DNA from: Lineus longissimus
Lineage: Eukaryota > Nemertea > Pilidiophora > Heteronemertea > Lineidae
DNA: 64,000 bases
Direction: 5' to 3'
Assembly (NCBI RefSeq): GCF_910592395.1
Contig: NC_088317.1
Coordinates: 18,276,039 to 18,340,038 of the forward strand
Both the position numbers and the translations under genes were made by a program. This document shows, piece after piece, positions 1 to 12,600 of this stretch (within the stretch, counting starts at the first letter, position 1; each line of letters opens with the position of its first letter). The notes under the pieces are model-generated. The model did not search any database. It saw nothing but the letters and a program-made list of their open reading frames with translations, and had not been told where the DNA came from.

Positions 1-41
1 TATCAAGGAGAAGCATACACGACAAATTACAACCACATAAA

Positions 42-337
42 TGTACGGTGACTGGGAAAGGACATCACTTTTTTTTTCATCATGAGAAAGGACATCACAT
101 GATTTTTTGTTTAAACAAGAAAACAAGTTTTCAGGAAATATCTCGATCGATGGACTTATTGTCTCGAGCGATCAAGATAAATTACTCGATCACCCGAGAT
201 AATATCTCAATCGCCAGAGTTATTTATCTCGATCACTCGATGAGATGATAAGTCCATCAATCGAAATATTTCCTGAACATTTTTTTTTCTTTAAACAAAA
301 AAATCATGTGATATCCTTTCCCAGCCACCGCACACAT
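42..337. mobile_element. Foldback (imperfect palindrome) element, MITE-like
   Basis: The two halves are inverted copies of each other. The left arm reads inward through ACTGGGAAAGGACATCAC, a T-run, TTTAAAC, TTCAGGAAATATCTCGATC and GATGGACTTAT. The right arm, reverse-complemented, gives the same order: GCTGGGAAAGGATATCAC, TTTAAA, TTCAGGAAATATTTCGATT and GATGGACTTAT. Similarity continues outward through CACCG/CGGTG. The left arm carries an internal duplication of GAAAGGACATCAC (near 57 and 86) that the right arm lacks. There is no transposase-like frame, so a non-autonomous foldback or MITE is likely. I see no clear target-site duplication. The short open frame inside is a by-product of the repeat. 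Confidence 0.75.
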
Positions 338-677
338 GACTCCCTAAACATGCTAAAGGTTAGCACAGTTCGATAGCATTTGGTAAAGTTGCGGACCGCT
401 TTCATCACTGTCTCTTTTCACACTGGCCTCTCTGATAAACAATTTTTGTTTGAAGGCCTACGCCATTCGTTAAAAACTTCAAATCTGTAATTGAAAATTT
501 CCAATTGCATAGATACATGCTGCATATAAATTTCAACATTACCGTTGTGTAGACAGCAGTACAAATACTACATATATGATAACTGCATTACAGCAGTTCT
601 ATTTTCCTGACCCATGATTAAATACGAGCATCGTAACCATTTAAACGACAAATAGAGAAAAACGAAATTGAACCTAC

Positions 678-827
678 CAGCTGCATAATGAAAATATCGC
701 CGTCTATTCCATGATATTGCGTGAAGTTACTTTTGATGCCATCCAACTGGTACTCGTATGCCGTGCCCCAGTTTATATCCAAAGAAATGTCCGTGTCATT
801 CGGTATATCCGCAAACGTGATTTCACC
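678..827 (-). CDS. Candidate internal exon, 50 codons, product unknown
   Basis: On the minus strand a good acceptor (pyrimidine-rich tract ending TTTTTCTTGCAG) precedes 150 nt of open frame, and a good donor (GTAGGT) follows. The exon is phase 0 at both ends. It encodes 50 residues beginning GEITFADIPNDTDISLDINW and ending GDIFIMQL. The peptide is acidic and aromatic, with an N-F-T glycosylation sequon, and looks like an extracellular beta-sandwich segment. The order W-G-T, H-G-x-D-G-D, then a hydrophobic end faintly recalls the end of a PKD-type domain, but I do not claim the family. Neighbouring exons, if they exist, were not found close by. A chance open frame with chance splice sites is possible. 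The splice-site quality makes this the best exon candidate in the window. Confidence 0.5.
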
Positions 828-828
828 C

Positions 829-3800
829 TGCAAGAAAAAGAGAGACGATGGTAATATTTCATTCTAAATATCGCGCTTGAAAATGTTAGAGACAGAATTC
901 ATCACGACCAGCCTGAGGCTTACGAGTTGTGCTGGGTATTTCTCAAACCTGTGGATATTTTTTGTAACTTGAGGTGGTATGCTTCATTTGATCTCCCTGC
1001 AACCTGCAAATGTACCGAGGATGGATAGATCAATGGGAAAGAATTAGCATCAGCATGCTTTCTATGTTTAAAGAATAAATTACGAGTCCGGTGAAGCTGA
1101 ATTCTTCTCTGTTCTGTTCTCAGAATCACAGACGGGCCTAATAAAGAGAATGATATTAATCTGCATATGAAATACATGTATTAATTAAGAAGATATCCAA
1201 TGAATTCAAAAGCAGTCATATAGCGAGCCTTTTCATCAGCAACCTCTTCTCAAAAGCACTCATCTTCTTGACGAGTATCCAAATAGAAATCATATAAGTG
1301 AACAGAATGCAAAAGCCTTAAGTTTGTAATGAAAATGTGTAATTTTAAACTGTGTATTGAAATTCCTTGTAACTCAGTGGGAAAGACCAAACCTTAATCC
1401 TTATGAAAGGAGTTGCACATGAAAGGTATCCTCATACTGCACTTGAAGTTTGAAAAACAAATTGAAGTTGTTCACAGAAGTTCTCTAACCATGAATCAAC
1501 GCTGCCTAGTTACGTTCCATTGGAAGGCAGCACCACAAAACAGAAGGTCGGGAAGGAAACCAGAACTTCAAGTAAAATGCTTTTCTCCAAAAAATTATCA
1601 ACAATTCTTTATCAACCTCAATGAAACACCTGTGCTCTAGGAATGCTACACCACTGCTGTTTAACATTCTACATTGCTCCTGTAACGGCTAGGTTCCATC
1701 AATTTGTTTGACGAGATATCAAACTGGCTGGAGTTAAAAAGAGAGGAAAACAAACTTCAGTGGGAGTACTCAAGGTGAACTTGTATATACAGCGTGTGTC
1801 AAAAAATGATGCTATATGATGAATTGGTCCGTCCATTGTGATGCTATGCAATTAACTGGTGACATCTTAGAAATGCTGTCCTAGTCCTAGATGTAATTTG
1901 TACCTTCACACTCACAGTGAGTTATGGTATACGGCACCATCACACTCAAACTGTAGTATCCTCGAATTCATCCGAAAAATGCCAAACTTAAAATTCGTAT
2001 ATTCCAAACATTACATGTTTAGCAGCATCCAAGAGTATCAAAACTAAAATCCTTGTTGTGCAGATTCGACCTGGCTTCTGCTAGCGATCCTGAATCTAAA
2101 TGAGATAAGGTATCAAACTGTCTGCTATACTAAGATAGAGTCAGAGTGAGACCGACAAGCCTGAAGTAAAATAGGTTCTCCTAAAAGTACTTGCGGTTTC
2201 CTTGAACATGTTGAAGTTTTATTAACCATGCATAAAGTGTGCGTCAGGAGGTTACCAGGAATGAAAAAATGAAATCTATCTGTCGTGGCAAACATCAATT
2301 TTGTATACACGTATCATATAACCATTTGCAAACTTACAGATGACAAAGATGATTGCAGCAACAGACTAACTGATATGTCTGTTTCCAAACGAAATGTCAA
2401 TTTCCTCAGCGCCAATTCCAATCATAGCATATTTATCCAAAGGATTAGATAAAACTGATGAGAATCTCAACACCGAATCTCCTTCTTGGTTGAATGATTG
2501 AGTTCCAGCCTATCCTATTGGCGTTCCATCTAACTAAGTTAAAATATACATGAGAATCTGAAACCAATGCATATCAATGTCTAAACGGCCACAAATGCCA
2601 ATTTCATGGATGAATAAATATGTCACGGTCAAAAATTACCAATATCCCAAGGACGGATGTTGGTTAGTTGATGTACGTGTCCTGTCTTTTTCCAAAACAC
2701 TGTATATATGTCCCTTCTTGATCACAGTCAATTTGTTGTTTCACTTACTCATTTGATAACGAGGTATAGTACCTTCTTTACCTTTTTGGCATACTCTTAC
2801 AATGACGGAAAAGCTCTATCTGACACTATTGGATAGGCTTATATGATAATCTCTGTCGAAATTCTAACATTCTGCAAAGTACCTGCTAGTCGAGCACCCG
2901 CTATTAGAGAGAGGGGTTTAAAAGTAAAAGATGAATTATAAGCCAAATATGGCAGGCCCGTTCATTATCAACCACAGTGGAAGCGTGCTGGGCCCATAAC
3001 CATGTGGTCCGTATATCGAATCTATGTTCTGCTACCATGTTACCGAGCGGTGATGTCTACTGACGATCCAGCATCCTTATAGCATTGAGGGCCGGATCTC
3101 AGCAACAACACCAGCACTTGGTCATAAAAGAGACACTACAAATAATAAAACTAACAAACTAATATACATACACATCATCAAAATAGAAGGCAATCTTATA
3201 TGACATATTATTATTAATTTAAATTGACAAGCCGTCTTTCAATAGACATAATGTAAACATGAGACGAATGACGTCCAAGACACTTGCTGTATTGACACCA
3301 ATGGCACTTTAGAGGCAATTTGTTAAGGCCAAGGGACTCGAGTCTGTCACATTTGAATGTTATTATGACTCTTGGAAGTCAATGCGACAACGAAATATAG
3401 TTTAGCATTCCGTGTGGAGAATGAGTAGAAGCTTAATAAGAAAATATGAGAAAATTCATTGATATAGTGGAAATGTTAGATACGGAGGAATGTGTCCAAT
3501 TCGTTAAGGTTTAGTAAGGTTGGTAGCACGGATAGTTTATGTTTTCATCTCGACGAACAATTATCTCTGAGATAGAAACACGCCACCGTGCTATTAGTTA
3601 TCTTGTCTTGCCTGTTGCGGGATTTTAGATTGGGACAGGCGGTAATTTTTTAAACCCTGCTAAGTGAACAGTCTCCACTGATATCAATTTGAAGTAATAG
3701 TTGGTACCTCGTTCAAGGTGAACAACAACAAAATAGATACATCCAATGTTATATCTATACACCACAGAATACAATTATCCAATGTTGTCATAACATCCAC

Positions 3801-6551
3801 ATACGGAGGCACGAAACAGAGGTTACAACAAGAAAATAAATATTTGAAAATGAAATTTTACAACAGTGAACACTATGAGTACCTAATTTGAAGTTATCCC
3901 AACTGTCACTGCTCAATCACACTCACAAGAATAAAGGTTCTCCATAGAGTTTTTACAGAATCCTTATCAACCATGTTGGGCAAACAGAAAACGTCGAATC
4001 AACTTCAAACGGAAATGTATTGGTTATATATATCCAATTCTTCAAGGAATCTACAACAAAACTGAATTATCCTGAGAAGCGTAGCCCACCACTAAGAATA
4101 AGCAGCCTCTCAGACCCTTTACAGAACACTTGATAACCGCCATGCCAAAACAGAAGGTGTTTAATCAACTTCATCAAAAGGAATTGTTTTTGGTATTAAT
4201 ATAGATCCGATTCTCAAAGAAGTGATGCATTCCGATAATGGTCCTGACCTTCCTATAGGCTGAAGCTTACATATATATCAGATACGTGTGTCTCCCCGCA
4301 TCAAAGAAGACCCTATTTTCAATTTCAATCAAATTTGGCTAGACTGCGTGCTTTTCATGTGAGAAGCTGTACAGTATATATAGTTGACACCTCGAAAGAG
4401 ACTCGAAACACCTCGAAGACAACTGATCTGGCCAAAGATCCAACCTGGTAAAAATCTAATGTTTGTGAATGATATTTCCTGGCAGGTACAAGCAAAGTTA
4501 ATGGGTTTAATTTCCCTTGCCAGTACCAATCTCTATGAAGCCAGCCGCAACACAATCGGATCCCGTCTCTTGGGGGAGAGGAGGGACAACGGTGGAATGG
4601 AAGTGTGGTTTAAGAAGGTGAAATGACTTAAGGGAGGGCCAAGGTGGCTGATGACGAGATAGGATATTTGTTTTAGCTTTTAGGGCGAAAACAGACTTGT
4701 TTGATAATGCGGGGTATGTGTATTGAGAATGGACAGAAGGAGATGTTAGACTTCTATGAGAAAGCAAAAGTGCGATGGATTAGTGGCTGAGGGTCTGACT
4801 TGTAATTGGAAATTGTCAATGCCAATTTCACTTGCCTGAAATGACCAAGTGATTCACAGTTTTGGATCACTACAAATGTCTTTAGCTTAGTCTTGAATTA
4901 CAAATGTCTAGTGGAAAAAGTGATGGATTTCCCTACAAAAAGAACACCAGGCACGTAATGCGTCAAACCATTGACATAGTCAGCAAAAAAATCAAATTGC
5001 ACCAATGAAAACCCCTGATCAAATTCCCATTACTCAATGTATTTTGAAATCAAAATCAGATGTTTCTCACGGCCGAGGCTTCCCTGTAATGGCTATGCTA
5101 TTGATATCTTCCTTCCTGCCAAAGATCGTACTTAAACAAGCATAATAATCACATTAGGCTAATGGTATAGCGATCGATAAATCGTGTTTTTTCCGAAATT
5201 CGTTCGCTTGAGTTGCAGGCATGCTTCAGGAGAGACACTTGGTGATATTGATCTATTGATTTTTCTTGACCCATTTTTTGACTGTCTTTAGATGGATTTT
5301 CTCCCGTCTCGATTTCTGTTTTTTTAAATTCATTAGTTCATGGTTTCCAAAAGCACAATTATTTCATTATACGTGTATAATGAAAACTGCTGGGTGCTCT
5401 AATTTCAATTTCCCATTTTTTCAAAATTCAGACATGTTATTGACATCCCCATTGTGGTAAGCATTGATTTCATTCAAAGAGAAAACATGGTTGATTTATT
5501 TTTTCATTTGGATTTTGGATCAAATGTTCAAGTAGAAGAGATATCGATGCCAATATAAGCATGTGTCTTTTTATTTGCCTGTCATTGGACTTCATTATTC
5601 CCCTGTAAGGTTAGAAAAGTTGACCCGCTATGTAACTGGTACAGTCGTTGTTTCTTTATTTAATACTGAGCGAACCCAGCATCAGATCTCATTGTTGCAC
5701 ATCCCTGCATTCACATGGTCCTCGGAAAAGAACAACAGTAGACTAGGAAGGATACTCATTGTTTAGTACTCTCAAGTGTCCAGTTACCCGCACTCAATTT
5801 CTCGAAACCATTCAAAAGAAACTGCATACTCTACAACCCCAGGCAGAGCAGTTAGCAAAAATGGATGGACTTGTTGTGGAGTAAATCAGCCTCTTTCTAC
5901 ACCCTGATGCAACTTTATCGAGCCAACACATGACACTCGCAGTATCTGCGGAGCACTTACACAAAAGACTTTGTGCGCCCAGCAATTTGTATTGACATTT
6001 CCGTAAAAAGGCAAAATTGATTGCCGATGGTAAATTTAGATTTCGGTAAATAGCCAGATTTATGTTCCAAAGTTGTCAGACTGTTTTCGCATTATTGCTT
6101 TGTCGTGGCTGGCCGTATTGGCGTATAGAGTCTTAAGGGAGAGTTTAGGTTGTTATTAGGACTGTTCAATAGTGCTAGCAGATGAGGACCATGCTGATAA
6201 AAGTGATCCTTATGAGGTTGAAGCTTTCCAAAGTATACACATTAGAGTGCTTGGGCATCTGAAGATGTACAGGCATTCTCTTCTTGCATTAGGTACTCTG
6301 AAGGGGCGCCATGATATTATGGCAGACGTCACAACAACCCGTGGCCGAGATGCGAGCAAGGGTTCACGTAATATGTATCTGAAATCAGAGGATGCTTCGC
6401 CACTGCCAGGGCTCTGACAGCTACCAAGGGACTGTACCAAATTGAAAGCGCTTTACAACGACTTTGTCTAGTCACCCAAAAGGAACTTTGGGCTATTAAG
6501 TGGCTGCTGTCATTTCAGTACGCCTGAGCGCGACTTGTGAAGGACAAAGAG
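829..6551. other. Long stretch without a supported gene
   Basis: Short open frames on both strands have no recognisable domains or paired splice sites that I trust. Apart from the two-copy repeat at about 3.93-4.23 kb, I see only AT-rich unique-looking sequence, including an ATATATAT-type patch near 4030 and 4270. A frame at 6172-6417 on the plus strand is open, but its acceptor and donor are weak and I could not recognise the peptide. Confidence 0.5.
3928..4225. repeat. Two-copy diverged tandem duplication, period ~166 bp
   Basis: The blocks AGAATAAAGGTTCTCCATAG, TTTACAGAATCCTTATCAACC, ATGTTGGGCAAACAGAA, AATCAACTTC and CCAATTCTTCAAGGAA recur in order from about 4094 as AGAATAAGCAGCCTCTCAG, TTTACAGAACACTTGATAACC, CATGCCAAAACAGAA, AATCAACTTC and CCGATTCTCAAAGAA. 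The copies differ by many substitutions and small indels, so the duplication is old. No open frame is kept across both. Confidence 0.7.
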
Positions 6552-6637
6552 GGGACAAGACAGGGATTTGAACCCTGGGCGGACCCTTCGAATGCCCCGA
6601 CAGTCCAGCAATAACGCCTCTGTGCTCTGCACTGTTT
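6552..6637 (-). mobile_element. tRNA-derived SINE head, degenerate
   Basis: On the minus strand a box-B-like GGGTTCAAATCCCTG (about 6562-6578) lies downstream of a box-A-like region within GTGCAGAGCACAGAGGCG (about 6613-6632). The segment between them contains GCTGGACTGTCGGGGC, which looks like a tRNA anticodon arm and variable region. The T-arm folds well. The acceptor stem cannot be formed, so this is a tRNA-derived SINE or pseudogene rather than a working tRNA gene. Confidence 0.55.
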
Positions 6638-6639
6638 TC

Positions 6640-9600
6640 TAAAGAACTTATCTCAGACATTAGTAGGTCTCCAAAATAAATGTAAGCTAAAATATGAGAC
6701 ACGCTTTTAAAGCTTTTCTAGTAACAGTGTCTAAAACAACAGTTAAATCATGGTTATTAGAGGCAGACAAGTTTACCAATTCCACGAACCTCAAGATTGG
6801 GAAAGTGCCAAAGGATACGTGGAAGGATGATGCCAAATAGAACATGAGCAAGGGGGAAAGGATATGTTTGGATATCCGACATCTAACAACGAACCATCAA
6901 GGCGACAAAACTCCTATATGCGGTATTCAAGTACTTTGTAGCTGAAATACTATACTTCCCACACTAAGCCAGTGCAGCACAAAGATAGACGAAAACATCT
7001 AACATCATACACATCTTGCTGTTTTTGACAATGCATGAACCAGAACTCAAAATGCTGAGGGCAAGATATTGACATGTTTACCTCTAATATAAAATCTCCA
7101 GGTCTATATAAATATGTAATGAGAGATACACTAATGATGAAGCAAGCTAGGTTGCAGCTGATGTCAATGCAGAGAATCCATGACAACAGCAGTCTTGGCA
7201 GTATGGCCAGTACCATAACCTGTTTGTTTTTAGTGGGATTTTCCCGTTTTGTAGGTTAGTTGGTGTTGTATGGATCTTCCTCTCTCATTGTAAGATGCTT
7301 TAAGATGAATAAGTCAGAGAAAAGAATCCTTTCAGAATATGGTGAGTGTTTTCGATTATAAGCTCTAACAAATTCCACATGATACCATGAGATAAAATGC
7401 TTTCTAACAACAGGGCCCTGCATCTCATCTCCAGTTGGCTCACACAACATCTCCACATAACATCTATTGTAAGGGAGTATAATCATCCTTTGATATCCAT
7501 ATTTGACAGCAGTGCAGAGATACAGAGCTGGCACAGTGGTGTCAGTCATCGGGTTTACCCTACAAATCAAAAGACATTCCTAAGTAGTTGGATACCGCCA
7601 AGGCGTTCTGTCCATTTTCAAAGCTCCTGTATCAGGGGATAGATTATTATCATTATGTGTGCTATTCCCTTATCTCTTACCCACTGGGATGAAATGAAGT
7701 AACCGTAGTCTGGCCATCCTTAGGTATAGTCTTGTAAGGTCGGGTTGACATCTATGTATCTGTCCCGCAGCTATGTGCCAATGGGGCGACCCACATGGGT
7801 TACAATTTATATATGGTTTACATACAATTCATAAATGACTTTGTCACTTGTCAGGCAAAGTTCACATGACACACGTCATGATCATGTTTTGTAATTGGTA
7901 ATTGGTAATTGGTTATATCAGCCTTTACTGCATCTAGGAGAGGCAGAGGAGCAACCTGATTAGGCAGCAAATCTGTCTCGTTAGATATGACCTTTTTGGT
8001 GAGGGGAACCCGCCTTAATGATAGAACACATCCACCAGTGCTGTGGGGCAGCCATTTTGTCATCCTGAACATCAGGGTCTATACCCCCTTTTAACTGTCA
8101 TGACTGTAGCCGGGTGATACGATGCAAAACCTTGGTGGTCAGTATCAGACATGAAGGGCGCAGAGACTAAATCAGGTCCACAAACATAACCTCAACCTTC
8201 TTGGCCTCAAAAAGGAACCCGCCGTTTCTACCTCGTCTTACCTTGTGTCTATAATGGATCAAGAGGACTAATATGAGAACATAATGTGACACGAGTCATA
8301 TTCCGTCTGTTTTCTCATGTTGTCATCTCTTGTGTACTACAAATCTTCTCATAGGGAGTACAAGATGTGTATTCCTTGCCATTCCGGTAGGTTCTTTCAC
8401 TCTATGAGGGAGATGAACAGAATCAGGTTGCGTCTGGCATAATATCTGTAGCTATTTATGAGTGACAATAAACAATAATTCTCTTAGTTCATTCCTATCA
8501 TTAGGGTAAGAGATCATTGCAAGTCAAAATACCGGTATTTTAGATAGCAATAAGCTTCACCATCCGCGTCATGTCCCCAATACGGTGTAATTGGGATACC
8601 TGAGCTTTTGACTGTGCTGCACAACACGGTTATGCCCTCAGCATAGCAGGTCAGCTCATTGTCTTTCTTTCAGTCCAGTGCTCCAAGAAGTCCATCCGAA
8701 TTCTCTTCGGTCGGCTGCATCTTTGGTCACTCCAGCAACAATCTTACACATGAACAAAACCTTTCTTTAAGCTTGAAACATTATTATCAGCGCAAAAAAA
8801 TCTACTGATGGCTCAACCATTTAAAAGTGTCTTCCCTCCTCAACGTCAAACCAATTTCATTTTTTTAAAAGCACTTGTTTCGCCCCCAGGGGTACATAAA
8901 AAACTGTAACAGACACTTTATTAAGTACTTTCGCATATAGGTAATACAAAGTTAAAAACACAATCGCACTATCTCTAAGGAGTCATCTAGAAAAACCTAG
9001 TCAAATGTTGCATTTGCAGAAAAAAGAGACTGACAGACAACACCAAACCTACAAGGACCTCTCTGGCAGTTATAAATTGCTTTGGAATGTCATGGGACGG
9101 CAAAGTACTTTTAGGCAAGAGACTGAGTTTTGTTCTGGTACCAGTTTTTATCAATTTTCTTACCGGGGGGGGGGGGGGGGGGGTGCTAGACAAGAAGGTG
9201 TGTCACGATAAGATTGCCAGTACATCATGTGAAAATGCTGTTCAGAAAGATATGATGAAATATAGACTGCTTTGTGGAAAAGGTGAAACCGAGTTAATCT
9301 AGACTGAGAAACTCAGTTCCAGCAGTTCATTTAAAAAATGACTGATATTGGCGACTAAGGCAACTTAAGAGACCAAAAGGTACATGTCAGATTCATGAAG
9401 TCATCCCCTTAAATGCAGCTGTGTACATTTGAAAAAGAAAATTGGCCAAAGAAACCATATAATATTTCCGAACACGCTGTTGCTTTTTCAAAAGACCATG
9501 TCTCTTTCCTCTGCGCCTTGAGGCGCACAATTATTGTATTTTGCTATCTACAATTGCAGGAAATAGCGGATGGGGCACAATCATAGATGCTGACATGAGG

Positions 9601-12600
9601 TAATAGAGAACCTGGGATGATTGCCAAGGAAACATGACCCCCCACGAGAGAGGCTTGCTGACAGGAAGTGTTTTTACTGCTTTTTTGAATCACATCAGAT
9701 TGCCAGCCAAATGGCTCATCCCCTGAGACCTTTGAGACACATGTCAGGAAAGAAGGTCATTGACGTCCTAAGTGGAGTCGTAAAACTGCTGGCAAAAAGG
9801 ATAGTCTGAATGCCCTTAGACAGCTATTCTTTCAGACCAACAAGACAGATCACAGAACAACCTTTGGGAAGCTATTCCTGAAGATAATTACGAAGGGTGA
9901 CTTATTATCTATGGCTTCTGCATGGGTATTCCCTGAGGCCATGAGTAAGAAATACTGGTTTTCAGCAACTTTTCAAAGCAATCGTGAATGACATAGAAAT
10001 TGCATTGTCACTTGCGACAAAATACGCGTCACATGTCACGAGGCCATGGACTCCGACAAATTGACAGGCATGATATGAGGTTGAAAAGTGACACATGAAT
10101 GCAGTGTAACTCATGTAACTATGTAAACCCTGATTTCCATAAAGTTTAAACCAGACTTCCAATTGCTGGTCCTCGACAAGGTTGCACAGCTCATGCGTTC
10201 CTTGTGAGGGTAACAGATTGAGTTGCTCCTACAAACATCTTTTGACATCTGATCGAAAATAAAAATCACAGGTCAGCTGATTTGCTCTATACTACAGTGT
10301 CCTCAGTCTGGCTCCCTTTGCACAACAAGATAAACGAACGTACTGTGTGACATTTGCAGAGCTATTCCTTGAAACTAACAAGATTTCTCATATCCTGTGC
10401 GTCTTAAGCCGAGAATACCCTTCTCATCAATTTCCAGATCTTGAGCATCATAAGATGCTGATTTATGGGGCTGGCAATAGAATTACAGCAGATAATCATC
10501 GAACTTTTTTCACTTGCACAGACTAGATTCATTCAACCATCCCTTATCAATAGGTATAGATGATAATGATGAGATCAGAGTCGGGCATCATGATTCCCGT
10601 CTGTGTATTTTCTTCTGAAAGCGTCTGCATGATATAACGTAAGTCATGACGAATGGCCGATTCGTCAAATGATGGACTGATCTTTGCAGAAAGGTATGGC
10701 AAGAAGCTCAACTAAGCTAGTTAACATGGCTCAGCTTCCTGTTAAAGACAAATGCCAGCACTAGCTCAACTAAGTGTCATCGCCTTCGGCAAATTTCTAA
10801 CTGTAGCATTAGGACTGACAACAACATGCAAGTGCTTAGACAGGCAAGAACCACATCCGCACAGCCTTGTTAACCATTGTGTGAAACACAAACATTTCTA
10901 CATTGGTCCCTTCGTCATGCTTTAACTCAGTCTGCTTGTTAACCACCTTCAGGGGCTCAAGCAAAATGCTGACCAACTCAACCGACAATCAGTGAGCTTC
11001 CCGGTCCATGGCTAGAACCCCACACATTGTTAACCAATTACTGTTATATCAGCGCCAACATCTATATAGCAGTCACAAGTAATGACTGCAATCACGAGAG
11101 GAAGAGATACCATGTTCTGATAAAGCTGTGGTGGACCCTTGGGAATTTTTGCCGGGGGGCAATCACCATTGGCGGCAATATCTTTCTAAACACCACCACA
11201 AACAGTCTTTACAAGTCTTCCAGGTCAGCTGAAATGATTTTACACCACAATATTTTTGGTCCGAGTGGTTAATTTTGATGTGGTTTCTCCGCTGTCTGAC
11301 CTTATGGAATCGATACCCAAGCATCGCCCAACTCTGTTTGTGACAGTACGTCTTTTCCTTGGTCATTCCCCTGAACACATCTTTGAGAGAGATGTCTGTG
11401 CCCCCCTCTCCCAAGAAATGTGGAAAGGAAATACCTTGAGAGCACCCTCAGGATAAAGCAACACCTTGGTACAACATATTGATTGTTTATCAGCCCTGTT
11501 CAAAAGTTATTTGAGACAACAATTCACTGGGTGGATCCAGGAGCCAGAAAAAGAGGGGGCGTGCACTGCATTTCTCATCAGAATTCCTGGTGTGATCCAA
11601 AGTTTCATGGTCAATTCGTTCATGAATATGTGGGACGAACATTTGGTGCACACCCCCTCCCCATCTTTCCACGCCTGATTCAAGATGGCCCGGAAAGAAC
11701 AATCCCTGATACATATCCCGTCTGTATTTATACAAATATCATCTTGCATAAAGATAGATAAAAATACCCATTATTTCGTACCAAACTATTGCAACTGCTT
11801 TTTACGGATAAAACATGTACCATTTGTCTGTCAGTTGCAGCTCATCCCTGCTATTAACAAGATGATGCTGGCATTATACATGTCATAGAAAATATCGAGG
11901 CATTATACAAATAGTTCAGAGGGAGTGTGCACCTTCATATTCTCTCGCTGAGGCAGTACCATATGCCTCAAAAGAAGAACAGCTGGTAGGTGAGGCCTGT
12001 GGTGGTATGAAAAGATGGTGAAAGGGTTTTTTTGAATGTCATGTTAGAACCATACTATTAAGACATGTAAGCTGGTATTTACGCAATTCCTCCCGAAGGC
12101 CGTAACTTGCAACCAACCACTCTAATTCCTTAGCGAACAATCTTCTGAGAGTGTATTATATGTGACCATGTCGCTATATGTCCAGGTATACGGATTCCTG
12201 GTTTTAGGCCTGCACTACTTTCAAAGGATGATGCAGAATTCAAGTGACGTGCCTAAGGTCATTAGCGTAGTATGTGTCTTTGTAAGGTATCAAAGTATGA
12301 GTGTAACACCTTCTTTCGCTCGACCTTGCAATCCCCTCCAACCTCCCACTAATTCTCCAGATCACTTAACACTAAATCTTTTGATCAGACACTGACTAAT
12401 TAATCACTTACATGGTCTGTGCCCTTGGAAGTAATTCACACGGACGAAGCTATCTGTCTCCATTAATGAGACAAAGTCATCCCTCATATGCATAGTCAGG
12501 GGTGGCCACAGTACAGGGATGTCTTTATATGTCTTATATCCGACCGGGGTGAACGAATTTTAGGGTTGACACCAACCCAGAGAAGGGCCCTTATGCCATA

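Noticed and set aside
4355-4767. Overlapping open frames on both strands around 4.4-4.7 kb
   Set aside because: Mutual overlaps in three frames, no motifs; chance frames in a slightly GC-richer patch.
8526-8541. Perfect 16-nt palindrome AAAATACCGGTATTTT
   Set aside because: Roughly one such palindrome is expected in 64 kb by chance. It has no other context.
9005-9302. Open frames through the poly-G run
   Set aside because: Poly-glycine produced by the homopolymer. Flanking peptide is not recognisable and would depend on exact G count.
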